Below are positions 1 through 9,399 of a stretch of DNA of 64,000 bases, in pieces. Source of the stretch: Micrasema longulum. Taxonomy: Eukaryota > Arthropoda > Insecta > Trichoptera > Brachycentridae. The stretch is taken from NCBI GenBank assembly GCA_022494885.1, contig JAGVSM010001703.1, forward strand, positions 1 through 64,000. Reading direction: 5' to 3'. The stretch's first letter is position 1. Every line of letters begins with the position of its first letter. The translations under genes were made by a program, and so were the position numbers. Under the pieces are notes generated by a model, which was given only the letters and a program-made list of their open reading frames with translations, was not told the origin of the DNA and made no database searches.

Positions 1-50
1 CAAAACACTGATGAATTAATTACTTGTTATAAATAAATAGAAATTGTTTT

Positions 51-240
51 TAGGTGTTGCCTTGTAGATGAATTGGTTTATCCGGATGAATCTCACCCAC
101 ATTATAAAGGTTTCAGCTCTTTTATTTCACAAAAGTCAACAGAGGTTCTCCATCCCTGTTGTAATTTATAAATATTATTGACTCCCTAGGGGGTGAAATC
201 CAGTCTTTTGTCTACAAACATTTGGAAAAATTTAAAATGT
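51..240 (+). repeat. Rep-A copy, internally deleted
   Basis: This is a member of the dominant repeat family of the window. It opens with the left-end motif (GGTGTTGCCTTGTAG, then a GGATGAATCTCACCC segment) and runs to the right-end motif around CTCCCTAGGG and CATTTGGA. The central part found in the complete copy at 9025-9335 is missing: the sequence jumps from 'AAAAGTCAACAGA' to 'CATCCCTGTTGTAAT'. No coding capacity is seen. Confidence 0.75.
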
Positions 241-1085
241 CACAATAAAAAAATATGTTCAATACTTAAGACGTAACATTCATCAGAGTTTTACTGGGGC
301 TGGCTGGTTTCTGCAAAATGAACACCTGAATTTGCATGGACGGTTTTAAAAATCATTAAGCCTGTTCAAATACATCCTTAAATTCGTTTTGTATTATAAA
401 AAAAAACGAAAGTCCACATTATTATTTTTGTCAAAGTAAAAAACAGTCTAACTGTTTTGTCAATTTGATAATTCACTCTTTCCACAAAAGTGCTTTTTTC
501 TCAGTTTGGCTTTTCTATGGCTGGCTGCTTTCTGCATAAGTTTGTCCAATTGTAAGTCTTATCACCTTACCATACCGGTACAATTATAGTACCAATGCAT
601 TGCTCTAGGCACTGAGTGCGGATTAAAAATAATGATGTTTTTTTTTTTAGCCTAGTTTTTTTTTTAATAATTTAAAATTAGACACCTTATGAGAAAAGTG
701 CAGAAAGCCTATATATTATTCTGATGTAAGATCATTTTCATGTTAACATCATATCACCAAAACAAAAGTGCATAAATGTTGATACGAGTATTTACCCTTG
801 TTATGTTTTGACACGTCTTCGGAATAAGCCAACAGCAGTGCCTAATGCGTTACGACAGTAACGGAGAGTAGGTATCATTAATATCGTAATTTTCGTAATA
901 ACGATGAGATTATTATTAAAGTGACGTCATCTCGGCGCGTTTGATCTTTGAAGCTATTTTTTGGGTTTATTTGAATTAATTGAGCCATTTTATTTATCTA
1001 TAGGAAGGCGTTAGATTTTTTTCAATCTAATTGAAATACGTCGTGTAAACTAACCTTCATTTTTTTTTTTTTTCCACATTTCCTC
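241..1085. other. AT-rich stretch without a gene; one CRE-like site
   Basis: No open frame or repeat was recognised. A perfect TGACGTCA palindrome (the CREB/ATF-type core) lies at 922-929 and is followed by a short CpG-bearing stretch (TCTCGGCGCG). The same core followed by a similar CpG-bearing segment recurs in the GC island at 21571. Function is not shown. Confidence 0.4.
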
Positions 1086-1547
1086 TGAAGTGGAGCATGT
1101 GGACATCATTCGCCGCCTCCAGAAGATCCCGTCGCCAGCCAGCACTTTCGCCTCCTCCTCCCCCCTTCAATCTCGCGTCCTTCAGAATAAAGCCGAAATA
1201 GCGTCATTGACAGCCTTCCGGATGGCGGTAGCCCGCAGGTGTGAAGAAGAGGCAACTCAGGTTGAGGCTCTCTTGAGAAATCCCTAGCACGTGTCCAAGC
1301 CAGGTGCACTGCCACACACTCAAAACGACCATCAAAAAAGGCTGTTGCGCCGTTCTCGGACTTCAATGTTAGTAATGAAATCAATCCACATTATTCTCCT
1401 CGGGGACTTTCTCTTAAAACTCAGAAGATTGATGTTTTGACCTTTGCTAAGGTGCCAGGATTCACACTCAAATAGGAGTACTGGCATAATACAATAGTTG
1501 AATAATCGGCATTTCGTTTTGACCAAGTGTAGACCGAACATTTCCAA
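1086..1547 (-). pseudogene. Decayed LINE reverse-transcriptase C-terminus
   Basis: Minus-strand frames encode the tail of a non-LTR retrotransposon ORF2. The frame at 1332-1547 carries 'LLFECESWHLSKGQ', the usual C-E-S-W block just after the RT fingers and thumb. In a shifted frame this is followed by 'WLGHVLG', matching the W-[LF]-G-H-V signature found near the C-terminus of many LINE ORFs, then an EGR-rich stretch and W-R-R. The reading shifts frame and carries a stop, so the copy is dead. The local GC content is well above the surroundings. The + strand 65-codon frame over the same bases has no ATG and is taken as a shadow. Confidence 0.7.
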
Positions 1548-1633
1548 ATTGTAATTTTTACCGAATTCCTAGTCCGGTAGGATGACCATACCATATTTAT
1601 ATGCTATAAACTTATTACTAATTAAAAAGGGAA

Positions 1634-1675
1634 TGGCCCACGCTCAGACGCTGAAGTCTTTGTGGGCATTTTTTC
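1634..1675 (+). other. Compact hairpin followed by a T run
   Basis: The segment folds as TGgCCCAC ... GTGGGCA with an inner GAC/GTC helix and a run of six T after the stem. It resembles a small structured RNA ending at a Pol III-type T stretch, or the 3' tail of a LINE. No A or B box was identified and no second copy was found. Confidence 0.3.
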
Positions 1676-1679
1676 CAAT

Positions 1680-2540
1680 TTATGTTATAGCCTAACTTTA
1701 AGATGTATTTTTCTAAAGTGTATTTATGTAATTATATTTCTATGTTGATATATGTATGGAAAAATAAACAAATAAAAAAAATATATATATATGACGAATA
1801 TATGCGGTTTTTTAGTTACGTGAAATACAACCAGAGAGTTGGCAAAAGAGTATTTATTCATATTAAGCGGAAAAAAAAGCAATATATGTGCGTAGGTTTT
1901 CAATATCATTATTATCAATACTTATCATCTTTTTTTAGTGATCGCGTCTTGGTTAGATTCGTTCAAACAAGCCATCTTTAGGTTAAGCTGTGTGAAAATA
2001 TTGACTTTTTCAGAATTTTTACCTCAAGGTTGTTATCCAGTCAAAAGCACTATTTTGCACAAAAAGGACTGTTTTCAAAGTTGATCGTAATAGGTGATTG
2101 AAAAATGCTAAAGTTTGTGTACTTACAGCATATAGTATACCGTGCTCTATACACTATTGTTTGCGGAGAAGTTTGAGTATATAACCAAAATATGAAATTT
2201 ATTGATATATTTTTAAAATTTTAAGATTGAAAACGAAAGCCGAGAAAGACATGGCACGACTAAGTACCAGTTGCTCAAAAAAAAATAAATTCGGTAAAGT
2301 TACTTTGTTTATTTTTTATTTTATTTTATTAACATAAACGGCAATATTTATAGTACTAATATATTTGGTTTAATATTTTTTTATTTTACCTTTTACCCAA
2401 AGATTATACAAGATGTATATAAAAAAAATTACACAACATATTTAGTCGAAAATTTAAACTTTAAGCAGTTCAAGATTAAATGTAAAAAACAAATTAAATT
2501 GTACAATATTTCAATGTAATATAACTAGAAAATCATGAGT
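1680..2540. other. AT-rich stretch, nothing recognised
   Basis: Long A and T runs with an AT-microsatellite patch near 1780-1800. The open frames at 1703-1981 and 1724-1918 are low-complexity, overlap on opposite strands and show no domain, so they are not called. Confidence 0.4.
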
Positions 2541-2544
2541 ACTG

Positions 2545-2612
2545 TTTCATATAGCTGGGCAAAGTGAACAAAAAATTGTATTTATTATTAAATGCATAAA
2601 TAAATAAATATA
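2545..2612 (+). mobile_element. LINE 3' tail, same family as 43.7 kb (J7)
   Basis: The 3' end 'AGCTGGGCAAAGTGAAC', a short A/T spacer and an AAATAAATAAATA tail match the end of the LINE remnant at 44755-44820. Only the terminal few dozen bases remain, as expected for a severely 5'-truncated insertion. Confidence 0.6.
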
Positions 2613-2953
2613 ATTACCATTCACCATCCTTGAAAAAGTTCAAAAGGTTTGTTCTAGAGGAACAATACCCTACACTAAATATGTCAGATACGTAGGAATA
2701 ACTATTTCCGAGTTCATGTAGTCTGTTTAATACGGCATTACAAGTATACACTGTCCGTGAATTGTTGCTACAAAACGGTGGCACCTATCTAGTCATTCTT
2801 CCAGGCACCCTGAAGTTTATGAGAAATTATAGTTCAGGGCAATCCCATATTGAATTTACAGTAAAATAACGGTTGTGAATTCGTCAAAAAGAGACTCATT
2901 TTGTTTTATGCAACTGGTGTTTAATTTAACAAATACGTAGATGATCTAGAATA
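2613..2953. other. AT-rich stretch, nothing recognised
   Basis: No repeat, RNA or coding signal was identified between the two LINE tails. Confidence 0.35.
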
Positions 2954-3022
2954 GAGGAAGCGGGGCCTGTATGCAAAGACAGATATATGGTGTCCTCTTC
3001 TCTTTGTCTACAACTACCGAAC
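2954..3022 (+). mobile_element. LINE-X 3' end fragment, degenerate
   Basis: The bases align with the 3' end of the LINE-X family seen intact at 56965-57060. Shared blocks are 'TGTATGCAA' and a pyrimidine-rich CTCTTTGTCTAC segment where the better copy has CTCTCTGCCTACC. The terminal hairpin and GTA-repeat tail have decayed. Confidence 0.45.
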
Positions 3023-3494
3023 GGTGTGGTCGTATAAGTACGTTTGTATTTTTGAATAGTAATTTGATTTAGCATTTACAATGCATTTCAAAAAAATTCC
3101 AAGAAATGAAATGACATTTGCGAATGTTATTACAAGTATTTGTTTTAAACAGGTGCAGTTATCAGAAATAATTCGGTGTGACCACATTTTCGTTTATTTT
3201 CATGTGCATATCGAATAGATGAATTTCTACTGGCGAAATCTGAGTATGTTTAATTAATTCCACGGAATTTTGTTCCGCGAAGTTCACGAGAAGGAATCCA
3301 CACGATACGAGCAATGTTCGTTACTAATTTGACTTAAACATTCTTATAAAAAAAATTCCAGTTGCAATGGAATTTCAATGGAGATGATTTCTTTTTCATT
3401 TTGTGTTTTTTTCAAAGACAACATTATACAACATAACAAACATACCAAATCAATAAGTAAGAAAAATAATAATGACATATTAGTTTTATTCCCT

Positions 3495-3760
3495 AAGCCC
3501 AAGAGACAGAATAATAAATGAGGAAATTAGAAACTGAACCAGAATAGCGGATATCGTGGATCGCGTAGCAAAGCTAAAGTGGCAATGGACAGGATATGAT
3601 GCGAGATAAAACCCGCAAGATGGATCCCTAAAATTTTAAAATTAAGACCTTGGGAGAATAAACGTGGCGTCGGAAGACATAAAAAAAGATTGCCCGACGA
3701 AAAAGTTTCTGTGGGGGTAAAAATTAGCTGCAAGCAGCAACTGACCAAAAAAATGTTAGG
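3495..3760 (+). pseudogene. RTE-type LINE ORF2 C-terminus, decayed
   Basis: One frame reads N-E-E-I-R-N-stop-T-R-I-A-D-I-V-D-R-V-A-K-L-K-W-Q-W-T-G. This matches the conserved block (T-R-[VI]-x-D-I ... R-V-A-K-L-K-W-Q-W-[AT]-G-H) at the C-terminus of endonuclease/reverse-transcriptase proteins found across arthropods. One in-frame stop and later frameshifts show it is inactive. The downstream frame to 3935 runs into a GT-rich microsatellite and is probably not coding. Confidence 0.7.
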
Positions 3761-4185
3761 ATATGAAAAAGGCCGTGGAGGACAGAAAGCTGATGAGGAA
3801 GAAAATGTAGTTTTATTCCAATTAGAGCGTAAATTTGTTGACTATGTAAAAATCGTGTATGTGTATGTGTGTGAGAATAAGGGTGAGTGTGTGTGTGAGT
3901 ATGATGAAAAGAATAATTTAATTTCAAAGCATTAACTTTGCCGTCAAATATTTTAACTACTGTTAGTTAATATTAGCCCACCTATTTCCTAACTCACAAC
4001 CCCCATATATTCTGCAACATATCACTTAATATTATGAACTTAATTTTAGTGGAAGTTTGGACATGGTGGTGTTTGTATTCCCTTTAACTCGGCATGTAAT
4101 TTATTCATTTTTTCGCAAATACTATGGCTACTACGGCGATGGCAAAGGTGAAAGTTTATTTTAGTAATTGCATGTTGGTGTAGTG

Positions 4186-4280
4186 AGTGTCCCGACGAAG
4201 AGATGGGACGTTTCGAAACCGGTAGGCATAAAATGTCGGTAAATGGTTTTATACTTATATTATCTAACATAAGTTATGAT
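4186..4280 (+). mobile_element. Penelope-like element end, hammerhead-like but degenerate
   Basis: The order is a GTCCC/GGGAC hairpin, then GTTTCGAAACCGGTA, then an AT-rich segment with 'AAATGGTTTTATA'. It parallels the better motifs at 29674 and 53242: a (C)CGACGA core block, then GAAA, then a palindromic ACCGGT. The core reads CCGACGA rather than CTGACGA and the would-be second stem is poor, so self-cleavage is not expected. Family attribution is by resemblance only. Confidence 0.4.
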
Positions 4281-4512
4281 GAAAAATGTAAAAATGGAAA
4301 TGGGGATAATTGCGGTTTAGAATTTCGTCACAATATAATTTTTTAAAGACGTTGCAGAGTCTAGTAAGATGTCCATGTCGAGAGTATTTATTTGATTGTA
4401 TAGGGTCAGGGAAGGATTTAAAGGTAAATTTGTTGTTGCATTTTTATTGTTTTTAAGTACATGAAAAAGGTTTATGAGTCTCGTTTGTCTGGGAGGGATA
4501 TTCAAATAAATA

Positions 4513-4913
4513 TGAGGGTAGTATTTGCAAACCCGGCAAAATCCATTTCTTTTTATTTTGAGCAAATCACAAAAAACTGATACAATACTTAACTTCAACT
4601 TTTTTTTTATACTTCATTTTTTATTACAATTAGTAAATATTTTTAACGTAAGCAGTGATGACATTATTATGTGAAAAAACAGTAGTGAAATAATAAATTT
4701 AATTTTATACATTCCAACTTTACAATACTCAAGTAGGGGTTGCCATGTTTGCAACAAACCCGATAATTAAAAAGTCAAGTTCTTACAAAGAAAGTCATAT
4801 TTTTAACTGACAATGTTATAATTTTTGTAAAATTTGTATTCTGAATGAGTTTTAATTGATATATTATTTTTTTTAGATTTTGGATTTTGCCGGGTTTGCA
4901 AGTAGTACCCTCA
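4513..4913. mobile_element. Non-autonomous TIR element, TA target duplication
   Basis: Terminal inverted repeats of about 33 bp begin TGAGGGTAGTATTTGCAAAC on the left, and the right end gives the same on the opposite strand with 2 mismatches. Both ends are flanked by TA, the target used by Tc1/mariner-type transposases. The 401 bp interior is AT-rich and non-coding, with a further internal GGGTTTGTTGCAAAC-like block near 4740. A LINE-X tail abuts the right end. Confidence 0.65.
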
Positions 4914-4921
4914 TATATAAA

Positions 4922-5560
4922 TACTACTACTACTACCATCACGCCATTTCTTAGTAGGGGTAAGCAAAGAGGTTGGACCGCCACACACGTCTATCTTGGC
5001 ATACATTTCTGGCTTCTTCCACATTCATACATCTTGTTATACATGCCCTTTAGTTCTGCCAGCTTTTGACATGACCAGACTTATGATCATGCCACTTCTT
5101 GGTCGCTTCCGTCTTCTTTGGTCGTCTTCGTCTAACGTTACCGTTTATTTTAGCCTTAAATACTTGTTTTACTATTCTTTCTACATGACCAAACCATCTC
5201 AAAGACCTTTTTTGAATCTTATCAATTATACTTGTCTCAGATTTACACTCTAGCCTGATTTCATAATTCGTAACCCTGTCATACATTAATATGCCACACA
5301 TTCGTGAAGAGATCGCATTTCAACCGCGTTCACTTGGCTTTCATTCCTTCTCTGCCAGTTCCATGTTTTAATTCAAAACATAAGTGCTGGGACTAAAACT
5401 CTGTTGTGCACTGCCAGTTTAGCTTCGACTGACATATTTTTATTAGCAATTACTGTGCTTGATGCGCCGTTCATTTTGTTGCCCGCATGTACTCTACTTT
5501 CAACATCTTTTTTACTCTTCCATCTCTTGAAAACATGCTTCCCAGGTACACACTGTTTCT
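4922..5560 (-). pseudogene. LINE-X, 3' part of ORF2 with GTA-repeat tail
   Basis: Read on the minus strand from 5560, frames carry 'YLGSMFSRDGRVKKDVESR', 'VEAKLAVHNRVLVPALM', 'NAVEMRSL' and then 'SLRWFGHVER', ending in the (TAG)n/(GTA)n tail at 4922-4935. These are consecutive C-terminal blocks of a well-known arthropod LINE reverse transcriptase. Frameshifts and stops interrupt the reading. A second copy lies at 20125-20480 and bare tails lie at 2954 and 56965. Confidence 0.8.
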
Positions 5561-6559
5561 TTTATTGGTTGAAAAAATGCTATTTTAAACCATTTCTGCC
5601 ATTGTTCCAATAATAGGTTTAGAAATAAACAAAATACGTTATTTTAATAAGTTGCAACATGTGTTACAATGCAGTGCCCAATTCGCCACAAATTGTGACC
5701 ACATGTATAATGACGTTGATTATATCTTCGTCTTAATGGTTTCTTTAGGGTATTCAATTTGTGTTCTCATATAAAATAATGCTTTAATTAATTTTGCGGT
5801 GCAGTATAATGGTACGTCACAGAATAATTTTTATTGGACAGGTGATGTCATTTATCCTGCCACCTAGCGCTATGCACTACGTTTGGTCATAATTATAATA
5901 AGTTTATTTGATTGCACCCCAGAAGTACACTGTCGTATGTAAAAAGTTGACTGCTTTAACTTATGAACGCAATTTAACCACATTTTGTCAAAAAATCATT
6001 TATATACTCACGTATTTCAATGATTTTTTTAACGGAATGTACCATAAACTTCAGTGTTTTCTCGAAATCAATTGAGTAAATACTTAGCATAAGACTGTTG
6101 AAATTATTATGCTACAGTGTTATTCTCATACTAAACAGTCAAATGAGCAAATATCATGAAATATACCGGGCATAATGATAATTAATATTGAATGTTTAAC
6201 ATAAGTTTTGTCCTTTTTTCTCCAAATTTAAAAATGAGCACTAAAAATAAAACAAAATGATAAAAGTTCATCATTCGAAAGAAAATATTCTGCTCTTCAA
6301 AATATATTATCTTTTTTTAAGTTATGTAAACTTTTTGGTTGATTAATTATCTGCCTACCACCCGTCACACGAATCTATATTTTTCCTTGTACTAACACTT
6401 CGCACCAACTATGTACAGAACTCTTTCCTGATTCGTATTTTTTCATGACATATATATATATTTAATTGCAGTAAACCCACTTTTAAAATAAGAATTCAGA
6501 AACTATTATTTGAAATAAAATCTGTTTTTTAAAAAAAAAATTGTTTTTACATAAAAAAA
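5561..6559. other. AT-rich stretch, nothing recognised
   Basis: No domain, known repeat or splice-like structure was identified. The segment around 5815-5890 (GATGTCATTT ... CCACCTAGCGC) is slightly less AT-rich but was not recognised. Confidence 0.35.
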
Positions 6560-6845
6560 TTAAGATGTTTCAATTCACTCGTATCAAACACACACTCACC
6601 CTGTCCATAAAGCCACCCTTTTACCCATATTATACACTCTCACACATATTCACATACCTACCAAAACCACACTCAACTTTACCCACGAATCTTCACACAC
6701 CACACATGCACTTCTACATGTATTAATATCTAACTGAACTGGATTTGTATAATTGTATTTATGTGGAAAACTTATCTGGTTTTATTTTGTGTTTTTTTAT
6801 AATGTTGTATTGCCGTTGAATAAACAAAAAATAATTATAAAATTA
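6560..6845 (+). mobile_element. LINE J1 3' untranslated end (CA-rich)
   Basis: A CA/ACC-rich segment (CACACTCACC ... CACACATGCAC) is followed by 'TTATCTGGTTTTATTTTGTG', a TTGCCGTTGAATAAAC block and an A-rich end. The same order, in reverse complement, closes the minus-strand LINE at 32870-33475, where coding remains are visible. The 61-codon frame here is therefore an untranslated-region shadow. Confidence 0.6.
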
Positions 6846-6849
6846 AAGT

Positions 6850-7340
6850 CTTCAAAATGGAATATCGAGTGAATGGAATTTATTATTTTCGACTCCTGCT
6901 ATTGTTTGCGTTCAATAGAGAGAATAAAGCTGCTAATGCAGCTCGTGATATTTGCGCAGTGTTCGATGAAGATGCTGTGAAATATTGACCAATTCGTTTA
7001 AAAATAATGTTTGAGAATACTTTATTGTAACATTTGTTTTTTTTTGCTGTGTCCTCTTTTTCTCTTCATTTGGAAAAAATCGCACACAGCTTATGTTTAC
7101 ACCAATGAATTGACTTACGCGCATTAATATGTTTTTTCTGTCTAGCAAAATAGCCGATTTAGACATATCACAGTATGTTTTTGGTGATGCGCAATAAAAA
7201 AACTCAAATTACCCATGTCTGTGCGGAAAGAAGAATACAGCTCTGTGTTGATTAGAACCGGAATCTTAAATGAAAGTGTTCTACTCGATGGCGGCTACTA
7301 TTAGGTAAAAATCCTGAAAAACGAAATAAAATGGAAGAAA
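6850..7340. other. AT-rich stretch, nothing recognised
   Basis: No supported feature. The frame at 6933-7166 on the minus strand has no recognisable domain. Confidence 0.35.
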
Positions 7341-7342
7341 TT

Positions 7343-7435
7343 TGGCCTCGTAGTATAGTAGTTGGATCGTTCACTTATGATACTTGAGGTTCCGTTGTTT
7401 TTGGACTGACGTCTGAAGCGTGAGACTGATATTTT
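7343..7435 (+). mobile_element. SINE-1 fragment
   Basis: The tRNA-like head begins GGCCTCGTAGTATAGTAGTT (A-box region). It is followed by the family's body motif 'CTGAAGCGTGAGACTGAT' after an internal deletion. The copy stops where a minus-strand LINE tail begins. Confidence 0.55.
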
Positions 7436-7436
7436 G

Positions 7437-7500
7437 CCTATATTTATCATATTTATTTACGGACTCTGTCCATTTATACATTTTACAAGGATAAATATTA
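7437..7500 (-). mobile_element. LINE J4 3' tail
   Basis: The segment 'TTTATTTACGGACTCTGTCC' followed by 'ATTTTACAA' matches the end of the minus-strand LINE at 17755-18125 (TTTATTTACGGACAAAGTCC). Only the last few dozen bases are present. Confidence 0.5.
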
Positions 7501-7935
7501 AAATACACACTTACATATTTTTTTTAAAAACTCCTTTTTGTAAATATATATAACGTTTTTAGGATTGTTATTTTTAACTTTAAAAAAAATCTGTTATTTC
7601 TCTGTATCTAAAATAAACCTACCAGTTTTTTTAATTTTTCCAAAATTTTAATTCTTATATACCCTTTAATGATTTTATTACACAAAATGTTAGCGTGATT
7701 ATTGTATGAAACCACTGTGCACGAGTATAATATGTACATGCATACTTTTTATGCATTTTTTTTTTCTTTGTTTATCTATTTATCGCGTATATTAATTGAA
7801 GTGTTTATTTCTACACACTATGCATATTTGTAAAAGTAGTAAAAGGCACTACGTGCCATGTATATGTATAAAAAAAAAATTAAAAAAACATACATACCAG
7901 AGTTAACAATACATTTTATTGGGATACGCTGCATT
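7501..7935. other. AT-rich stretch, nothing recognised
   Basis: Homopolymeric A and T runs with no coding or repeat signal that could be identified. Confidence 0.3.
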
Positions 7936-7937
7936 TG

Positions 7938-8125
7938 TCAAGTCTAGGCATTTACAGGGCGTATGAAATGGCGTTAAGTGATTTAAAAAACCACTTTACA
8001 CACCATTCTGCCTATGTTTGAACATCTACATTTCCTGAACTCTTCCATATGTTGACTTTTGTGACCCTAATTCATGTGTGGAGGGATTCATCTGGTTAAA
8101 TTATTTCTACTAGGCAACACCAATT
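7938..8125 (-). repeat. Rep-A copy
   Basis: Minus-oriented Rep-A. Recognisable blocks in order are AGTCTAGGCATTTACAGG, CCACTTTACACACC, ATTCTGCCTATGTTTGAACA, TTTCCTGAACTCTTCCAT and the closing ACTAGGCAACACC. The segment with the AAGTGGCCACTT palindrome is mutated. Confidence 0.75.
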
Positions 8126-8152
8126 TTTTTTTTGCTTCTTTTTAAGAGTTTG

Positions 8153-8580
8153 TCGGCCTCGTGGTGTAGTGGTCAGCGCGTTTGGCTTCCATGCAAAAGA
8201 TGTCGGGTTGACATGAAATATTTATTTAAAAAGGTGTTTTTACTGTAAGAAAATCAAGTTGAGGTACCGTGGCTAGTGTTTCGGACTCACGGCTCAAAGG
8301 TCCGTGGTCTAAATCCCACTCTACCCTAACTTGATTCTCATTTTCTGATAGTGAGCTATTTACAACTCGTTGAAAATGGCCCTCAAAATAAAATATTTAG
8401 GTTAATCATAAAAACGCAAATACTTGTTTTACTTTAAAAAATATATAAAAAAGTCGTCCCTTGACTAGTACCTGAAGCGGAAGACTGATAATCTTACCGT
8501 CATTAAAAAAAATGATCAAGATATACTGCGATTGATGTACCAATGCAGTACCCTATTCCTTACAAAATCATATTCCAGTT
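8153..8580 (+). mobile_element. SINE-1 split by a nested SINE-2
   Basis: The head 'GGCCTCGTGGTGTAGTGGTC' with 'GTCGGGTT' is tRNA-like (A and B box regions). The SINE-1 body then stops near 8243 and resumes near 8452 at 'CCTTGACTAGTACCTGAAGC', continuing to 'CAATGCAGTACCCTATTCC'. Between them lies a second tRNA-like SINE. The nesting shows SINE-1 was in place before SINE-2 moved in. Confidence 0.75.
8245..8445 (+). mobile_element. SINE-2 nested in SINE-1
   Basis: A tRNA-like head (GGTACCGTGGCTAGTGTTTC, then 'GGTCCGTGGTCTAAATCCC' at the B-box position) is followed by a body with 'TTGATTCTCATTTTCTGATA', 'ATTTACAACTCGTTGAAAAT' and 'GGTTAATCATAAAAACGCAA'. The same body occurs at 11655, 35255, 40445 and, reversed, at 48100. 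Confidence 0.75.
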
Positions 8581-8779
8581 CGTTTCTTAACGAGTTGTGT
8601 TTTTTCTTCAAGATGTTATGTCAAAAACAGTGCATTGTTATTTAACAGCTCGTAACACATCACACTTGTAGTTGCTCATTACCCCTACATACGTTGTAAT
8701 ATACGAGCTTTTTAGCATTCAGACATTTTTTTCTAATAACGAGATAATAAGTTTTAATAAATATTCCGTTTGTTTTTGA

Positions 8780-8862
8780 AGCCGTCGCGCCCCCCTAGGG
8801 GTCACTCTACGCCCCCCAAGTTGGGCGCGCCCAACAGGTTAGAAACCCGTGCCCTAAGGAGT
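8780..8862 (-). mobile_element. hAT-like transposon end, remnant
   Basis: Read on the minus strand, the segment goes GGGTTTCTAACCTGTTGGGC, then GCGCCC, then GGGGGGCG ... TGACCCCTAGGGGGGCGCG. A CAGNGGTTCTCAACCTG-like terminus followed by GGG(G)CGCG is typical of hAT-superfamily ends. Only one end is visible and no transposase remains. Confidence 0.4.
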
Positions 8863-9024
8863 TATTGAGATTGAAATTTGAAACAGAGCTGAAAAACATC
8901 CAAATTCGTTGCAACGGAGAAGGAAAACATTTACACGAGGGACCAATGTTTTAGGTATGTCTGGTTGCTTGTAAATTAAACTAACTGGTATAAGCAGAAG
9001 TATACAAACTGGAAAACTGATTTC

Positions 9025-9335
9025 AGGCGTTGCGTTGCCTAGTAGGTATAATGGTCTAGCCGGATGAATCTCACCCGCATTATAAATGTTTCAGCTCTTT
9101 TACTTCGCAAAAGTCAATATGTTGAAGAGTTGAGGAAGTGTGGATGTTACACAGTGTGTAAAGTGGCCACTTAAACCAGCCAACAACAGATCTAAATCCC
9201 TACAAATGACTAGACTTCTATATTTCCTTCGGAAAAATATTTTCTTCTCTTTTGCAACAAATTTGGATATGAATAACTCCCTAGGATGGAGATCCAGCCT
9301 ATCTACAAGCATTTGGACTTAAAACACTGTTGATG
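9025..9335 (+). repeat. Rep-A, near-complete reference copy
   Basis: The most complete plus-oriented copy. In order it holds TTCAGGCGTTGC, CCTAGTAGGT, GCCGGATGAATCTCACCCGC, TTTCAGCTCTTTTACTTC, AAAAGTCAA, GAGGAAGTGTGGATGT, ACACAGTGTGTAAAGTGGCC (an AGTGGCCACT palindrome), 'AACTCCCTAGGATGGA' and 'ACAAGCATTTGGACTT'. No coding frame spans it; the opposed 60-70-codon frames here arise because the repeat is open by chance. Confidence 0.85.
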
Positions 9336-9399
9336 AAAAACATGTTAAAAGCAGTTACTGGCAGGTGATAAGCCTTGTAAATGCCTAGATTCTATATTC

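Noticed and set aside
1090..1287. 65-codon + strand frame over a GC-rich patch
   Set aside because: It lacks an ATG and lies antisense to a recognisable LINE C-terminus (W-L-G-H-V-L), which explains the composition.
3690..3935. 81-codon + strand frame with a charged N-terminal part
   Set aside because: It overlaps the RTE-type remnant and then translates a GT microsatellite.
8245..8445. Single composite SINE with two tRNA heads
   Set aside because: SINE-2 occurs alone at 11655 and 40445, and the SINE-1 body at 35765 is continuous without it, so this is nesting rather than a dimeric family.
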